Source of the DNA: a virus
Length of the DNA stretch: 64,000 nucleotides
Virus record (IMG/VR): IMGVR_UViG_3300017739_000005
Span: 25,713-89,712 of that record
Direction: 5' to 3' (one strand)
How positions within the stretch are numbered: position 1 is the first letter of the stretch; every line of letters starts with the position of its first letter. The notes beneath the pieces were generated by a model. The model saw only the letters and a program-made list of their open reading frames with translations, did not search any database and had not been told where the DNA came from. This document shows positions 62,291 to 64,000 of this stretch, one piece after another. The position numbers and the translations under genes are program-made.

Positions 62291-62387
62291 GATCTGATAC
62301 TTGTTTTAAGTATTTATCAGCTCTAGGATCAGTTACTAAACATCTGCCCGATCGGATGAACCAATCTGCTTGATCAACCTTAACCAT
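62244..62387 (-). CDS. Small protein overlapping gp25, 47 aa
   Basis: ATG at 62387 is preceded by GGAGAACAAA, a good Shine-Dalgarno spacing, and gives MVKVDQADWFIRSGRCLVTD followed by PRADKYLKQ. A longer frame starts at 62435, but without a ribosome-binding site. The gene overlaps gp25 by 47 nt and its codons carry the GATAAATA octamer for gp25. Function unknown; it is the least certain of the three small genes here. Confidence 0.6.
   Translation of the reverse strand: MVKVDQADWFIRSGRCLVTDPRADKYLKQVSDRGVQVQSRQESKQTV
62311..62318 (-). promoter_or_regulatory. Late-promoter-like octamer GATAAATA for gp25
   Basis: GATAAATA lies 20 nt before the gp25 ATG, within the codons GAT AAA TAC of the 47-residue gene. 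Confidence 0.55.
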
Positions 62388-62443
62388 TTTGTTCTCCGTT
62401 TTTAAGTGAAGAACTTTTATAGTGGTTCCTATCACTGGTCATT

Positions 62444-62578
62444 TTATTTAGTATCCTTCCAAGTAGGAGGGTGAAATGAGCAATATTCGTTGAAGGTGAT
62501 TTTCATCTCCTTGTCTGTTAGATTACAGTTCTTCGCTGCTTTAGGTAAGTTCCATTTCGCCTCGAATAACATTTCCAT
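62444..62578 (-). CDS. Conserved small protein with HPPTW motif, 44 aa
   Basis: ATG at 62578 gives MEMLFEAKWNLPKAAKNCNL, then KEMKITFNEYCSFHPPTW. I recall LPKAA..C.LT..EMK..F.EYC..HPPTW-type proteins in many T4-like cyanophages, which supports a real gene in spite of the short length. It looks like a small helix-turn-helix, but DNA binding is not shown. It lies 20 nt after the stop of the 48-residue gene. A second ATG lies two codons in. Confidence 0.8.
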   Translation of the reverse strand: MEMLFEAKWNLPKAAKNCNLTDKEMKITFNEYCSFHPPTWKDTK

Positions 62579-62598
62579 AGATTCTCGGGTTTCTGGTC

Positions 62599-62745
62599 TC
62601 ACTTACCCTGACCCCTATACCTCTTGGTCTTACCATTCCGAGAGGTTGCTGTATATTTTGTGTGCCTTCCATTTCCTTGACGAGTCTTTTTAGGATTTGA
62701 CTCAATAAAGACGCCTCCAGAGAGACCTGTTTTTGAACGTGCCAT
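62599..62745 (-). CDS. Conserved very basic small protein, 48 aa
   Basis: ATG at 62745 gives MARSKTGLSGGVFIESNPKK, then TRQGNGRHTKYTATSRNGKT, ending KRYRGQGK. It is strongly basic and rich in Gly/Arg/Lys, like nucleic-acid-binding or ribosomal-type peptides. I recall MARS.TGLSGG...RYRGQGK proteins in cyanophage baseplate regions. A longer frame over the same DNA (to 62780) is an overlapping shadow without such motifs. Function unknown. Confidence 0.82.
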   Translation of the reverse strand: MARSKTGLSGGVFIESNPKKTRQGNGRHTKYTATSRNGKTKRYRGQGK

Positions 62746-62780
62746 ACGTGTTTTGAAACTACTCTAGAATTATAGCACAA

Positions 62781-63323
62781 TTATCCTGCTAGGACATTAG
62801 GAGATCCATAAGCGATCTTAGACATACACGGATACCCTATGCTGACGGGCGGCAGACTGCCTTTACCTAAGTTATCACCCAATCTACCGATGGGTATCTT
62901 AAACGCCCTTACAGACTGATAGAACCCAGTATCAAGAACTCTAGGGTGACCACCTGCAAGATCCTCTGCAGTCAGAAGTGAACACACTGTTGGAGTTGGA
63001 ATAATACAAGTCGCTTTACCACAAGGACACAAATAGTTAATAATATTCGTTGTTGGTGACAAATGAGGTGTAAAAGCGTCACCCAAAACCATAATAGGCA
63101 GTCCATTGACAAGAACCATCGCTCTAGCAGGGTTCAGAGCAGTCAAAGGTACCAAAGGAGTTGGTGGCCACAGGCAAGTCAGGTTTTTCATCACAATTCC
63201 TAACCTAACAGGAGGTGATTTACAAGGTTGTGTTGAGTGAATAGTAGCAGGAATTGGAATACCGTGTCCTGTACAAGGTAATCCATTATGATTTGCTACT
63301 GGTTTGTTTAATCCTAGTGCCAT
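62781..63323 (-). CDS. PAAR-like tail tip protein
   Basis: This 180-residue protein is rich in Pro, Gly and Cys and begins with the PAAR-type pattern (KPVANHNGLPCTGHGIPIPA), with VLVNGLPIMVLGDAFTPH in the middle, a His/Cys-rich core (YLCPCGKATC) and a Pro-rich end. PAAR proteins sit at the sharp tip of contractile tails (T4 gp5.4) and bind a metal ion through His and Cys. It lies next to the gp25-gp6 wedge genes. T4 gp5.4 has about 97 residues, so this has an extra C-terminal part. The ATG overlaps the preceding stop (TAATG). Confidence 0.75.
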   Translation of the reverse strand: MALGLNKPVANHNGLPCTGHGIPIPATIHSTQPCKSPPVRLGIVMKNLTCLWPPTPLVPLTALNPARAMVLVNGLPIMVLGDAFTPHLSPTTNIINYLCPCGKATCIIPTPTVCSLLTAEDLAGGHPRVLDTGFYQSVRAFKIPIGRLGDNLGKGSLPPVSIGYPCMSKIAYGSPNVLAG

Positions 63324-64000
63324 TAGTAACTTCCTAGATCACATTCGTCGAAATAAGGGTTCCCAAATCTATCTAGTGCCCTATCCATAAGAATAGTTGC
63401 ACCTGTTAGGTAGTTTGTATAGTTCAATCTACCTCCAATCGGAGCAAGTTGGATGTTATTCTCGTTATCTGAGATAGCACCTGGGTCAAAAGAGATGGTT
63501 GAGTAGATCACATTTCTTAATGCAGCACAGTTAGTGAAGTAATTACTGAATGGAGCACTAGTACAAAGGTTACTTGCCCAGTTATCATTCGCATTTCCAC
63601 TACTATCCCAAGAGTTATAGGTATCCAACACACCATCTACCACAAAATTATGCCAACAGGGTTCTGGGAACTTGCCTCCAGAGCAACTTGCGAGTTGAAT
63701 TGTGTTGTATGTAAGGGAGTATGTAGTCTGAGCACCCGTATTTGGGTCAGTAGTAGTGTGTGTAGAGGTGCCTGTACCATAAGAACTGAAGTTTCCATTA
63801 CCTAACCACGTCTCCAACTGCTCTAATTCTGTACCATAGAAGTCAAAAGTGTTCTCATCACCCGAATCTGGGACGAATGTGTACTGACCTTTACCAGTTT
63901 CATAGCATTTACCCTCTACATTTGACCCTCTCTTACAAGAATGCGACTTTCCTTTGCCTGGGGCACCCACAAAACGCGGTGCAGTAAGAGTTGGTTTGGG
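63323..64000 (-). CDS. C-terminal part of an unidentified baseplate-region protein (cut by window edge)
   Basis: The frame is open to the window edge, 225 codons. A GTG at 63970 could be a start, but the frame continues upstream without a stop (PRFVGAPGKGKSHSC), so the gene is probably longer. Visible features: six to eight cysteines (SCKRG, GKCYETG, LASCSGG, PCWHNF, LCTSAP, NCAAL, ECDLGSY) and a Thr/Ser-rich middle. It sits before the PAAR gene, where T4 has the hub gene gp5 region. No family was recognised. Confidence 0.7.
   Translation of the reverse strand, partial: PKPTLTAPRFVGAPGKGKSHSCKRGSNVEGKCYETGKGQYTFVPDSGDENTFDFYGTELEQLETWLGNGNFSSYGTGTSTHTTTDPNTGAQTTYSLTYNTIQLASCSGGKFPEPCWHNFVVDGVLDTYNSWDSSGNANDNWASNLCTSAPFSNYFTNCAALRNVIYSTISFDPGAISDNENNIQLAPIGGRLNYTNYLTGATILMDRALDRFGNPYFDECDLGSY

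Noticed and set aside
62769-62774. TATAAT hexamer between PAAR and the 48-aa gene
   Set aside because: No recognisable -35 box lies 15-19 nt upstream; AT-rich DNA gives such hexamers by chance.
62541-62780. 79-codon frame in the small-gene cluster
   Set aside because: It overlaps two better frames of 48 and 44 codons with conserved-looking motifs in other frames and shows no motif of its own.

Overview
The window is a contiguous virion-structure block of a marine T4-like myovirus that almost certainly infects cyanobacteria. Every supported gene is on the minus strand, so transcription runs from high to low coordinates. The gene order follows T4 closely: PAAR tip, gp25, gp6, gp7, gp8, tail-fibre genes, gp13, gp14, gp15, gp16, gp17, gp18, gp19, gp20, gp67-like, gp21, gp22, gp23. 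The host assignment rests on a plastocyanin gene (petE, an electron carrier of photosynthesis) and on many small proteins that I recall as typical of cyanophages. Those recollections come from memory and were not searched.

Layout in transcription order. (1) 64000-59802: the end of an unidentified protein cut by the window edge, a PAAR-like tip protein, three very small genes, then baseplate wedge proteins gp25 and gp6. (2) 59784-39004: a single 6926-residue ORF, one third of the window. It carries gp7-like core motifs and is expanded by GSGY repeats, a YHYH-like segment, a propeller-like segment, two LamG-like domains, six copies of a helical module, a tandem SYPR repeat and a C-terminal Ig-like domain. 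(3) 39000-31914: a small protein, a YHYH/cupredoxin/Ig protein, a fibre ending in a cupredoxin-like domain, a GSGY-repeat protein, and gp8. (4) 31909-17922: a 2403-residue DUF4815-type protein, two coiled-coil small proteins, a terminator, a 1972-residue tail fibre, and an exported 108-residue protein. (5) 17922-15032: gp13, gp14, gp15, gp16. (6) 15008-10921: an accessory island between the two terminase genes, with petE, a staphylococcal-nuclease-like protein, three small membrane proteins, two Cys-rich zinc-binding-like proteins and two very basic proteins. (7) 10931-391: gp17, two small genes, gp18, gp19, gp20, gp67-like, gp21, gp22, gp23. (8) 366-1: a terminator, a 54-residue protein and the start of another gene.

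The genes together build the head (gp20-gp23), package DNA (gp16, gp17), join head to tail (gp13-gp15), make the tail (gp18, gp19) and make the baseplate with its fibres. Many genes are coupled by TAATG or ATGA stop/start overlaps. Late-promoter-like octamers (TATAAATA, GATAAATA, CATAAATA) sit 20-48 nt upstream of eight starts. Two intrinsic terminators share the same GGACCC/GGGTCC stem with different stable tetraloops. A near-consensus sigma-70 promoter lies ahead of the gene pair ending in petE.

No tRNA, rRNA, CRISPR array, transposon or attachment site was recognised. No gene-free stretch exceeds about 120 nt. Six small genes below 60 codons that are easy to miss are listed (33, 36, 44, 47, 48 and 54 residues).
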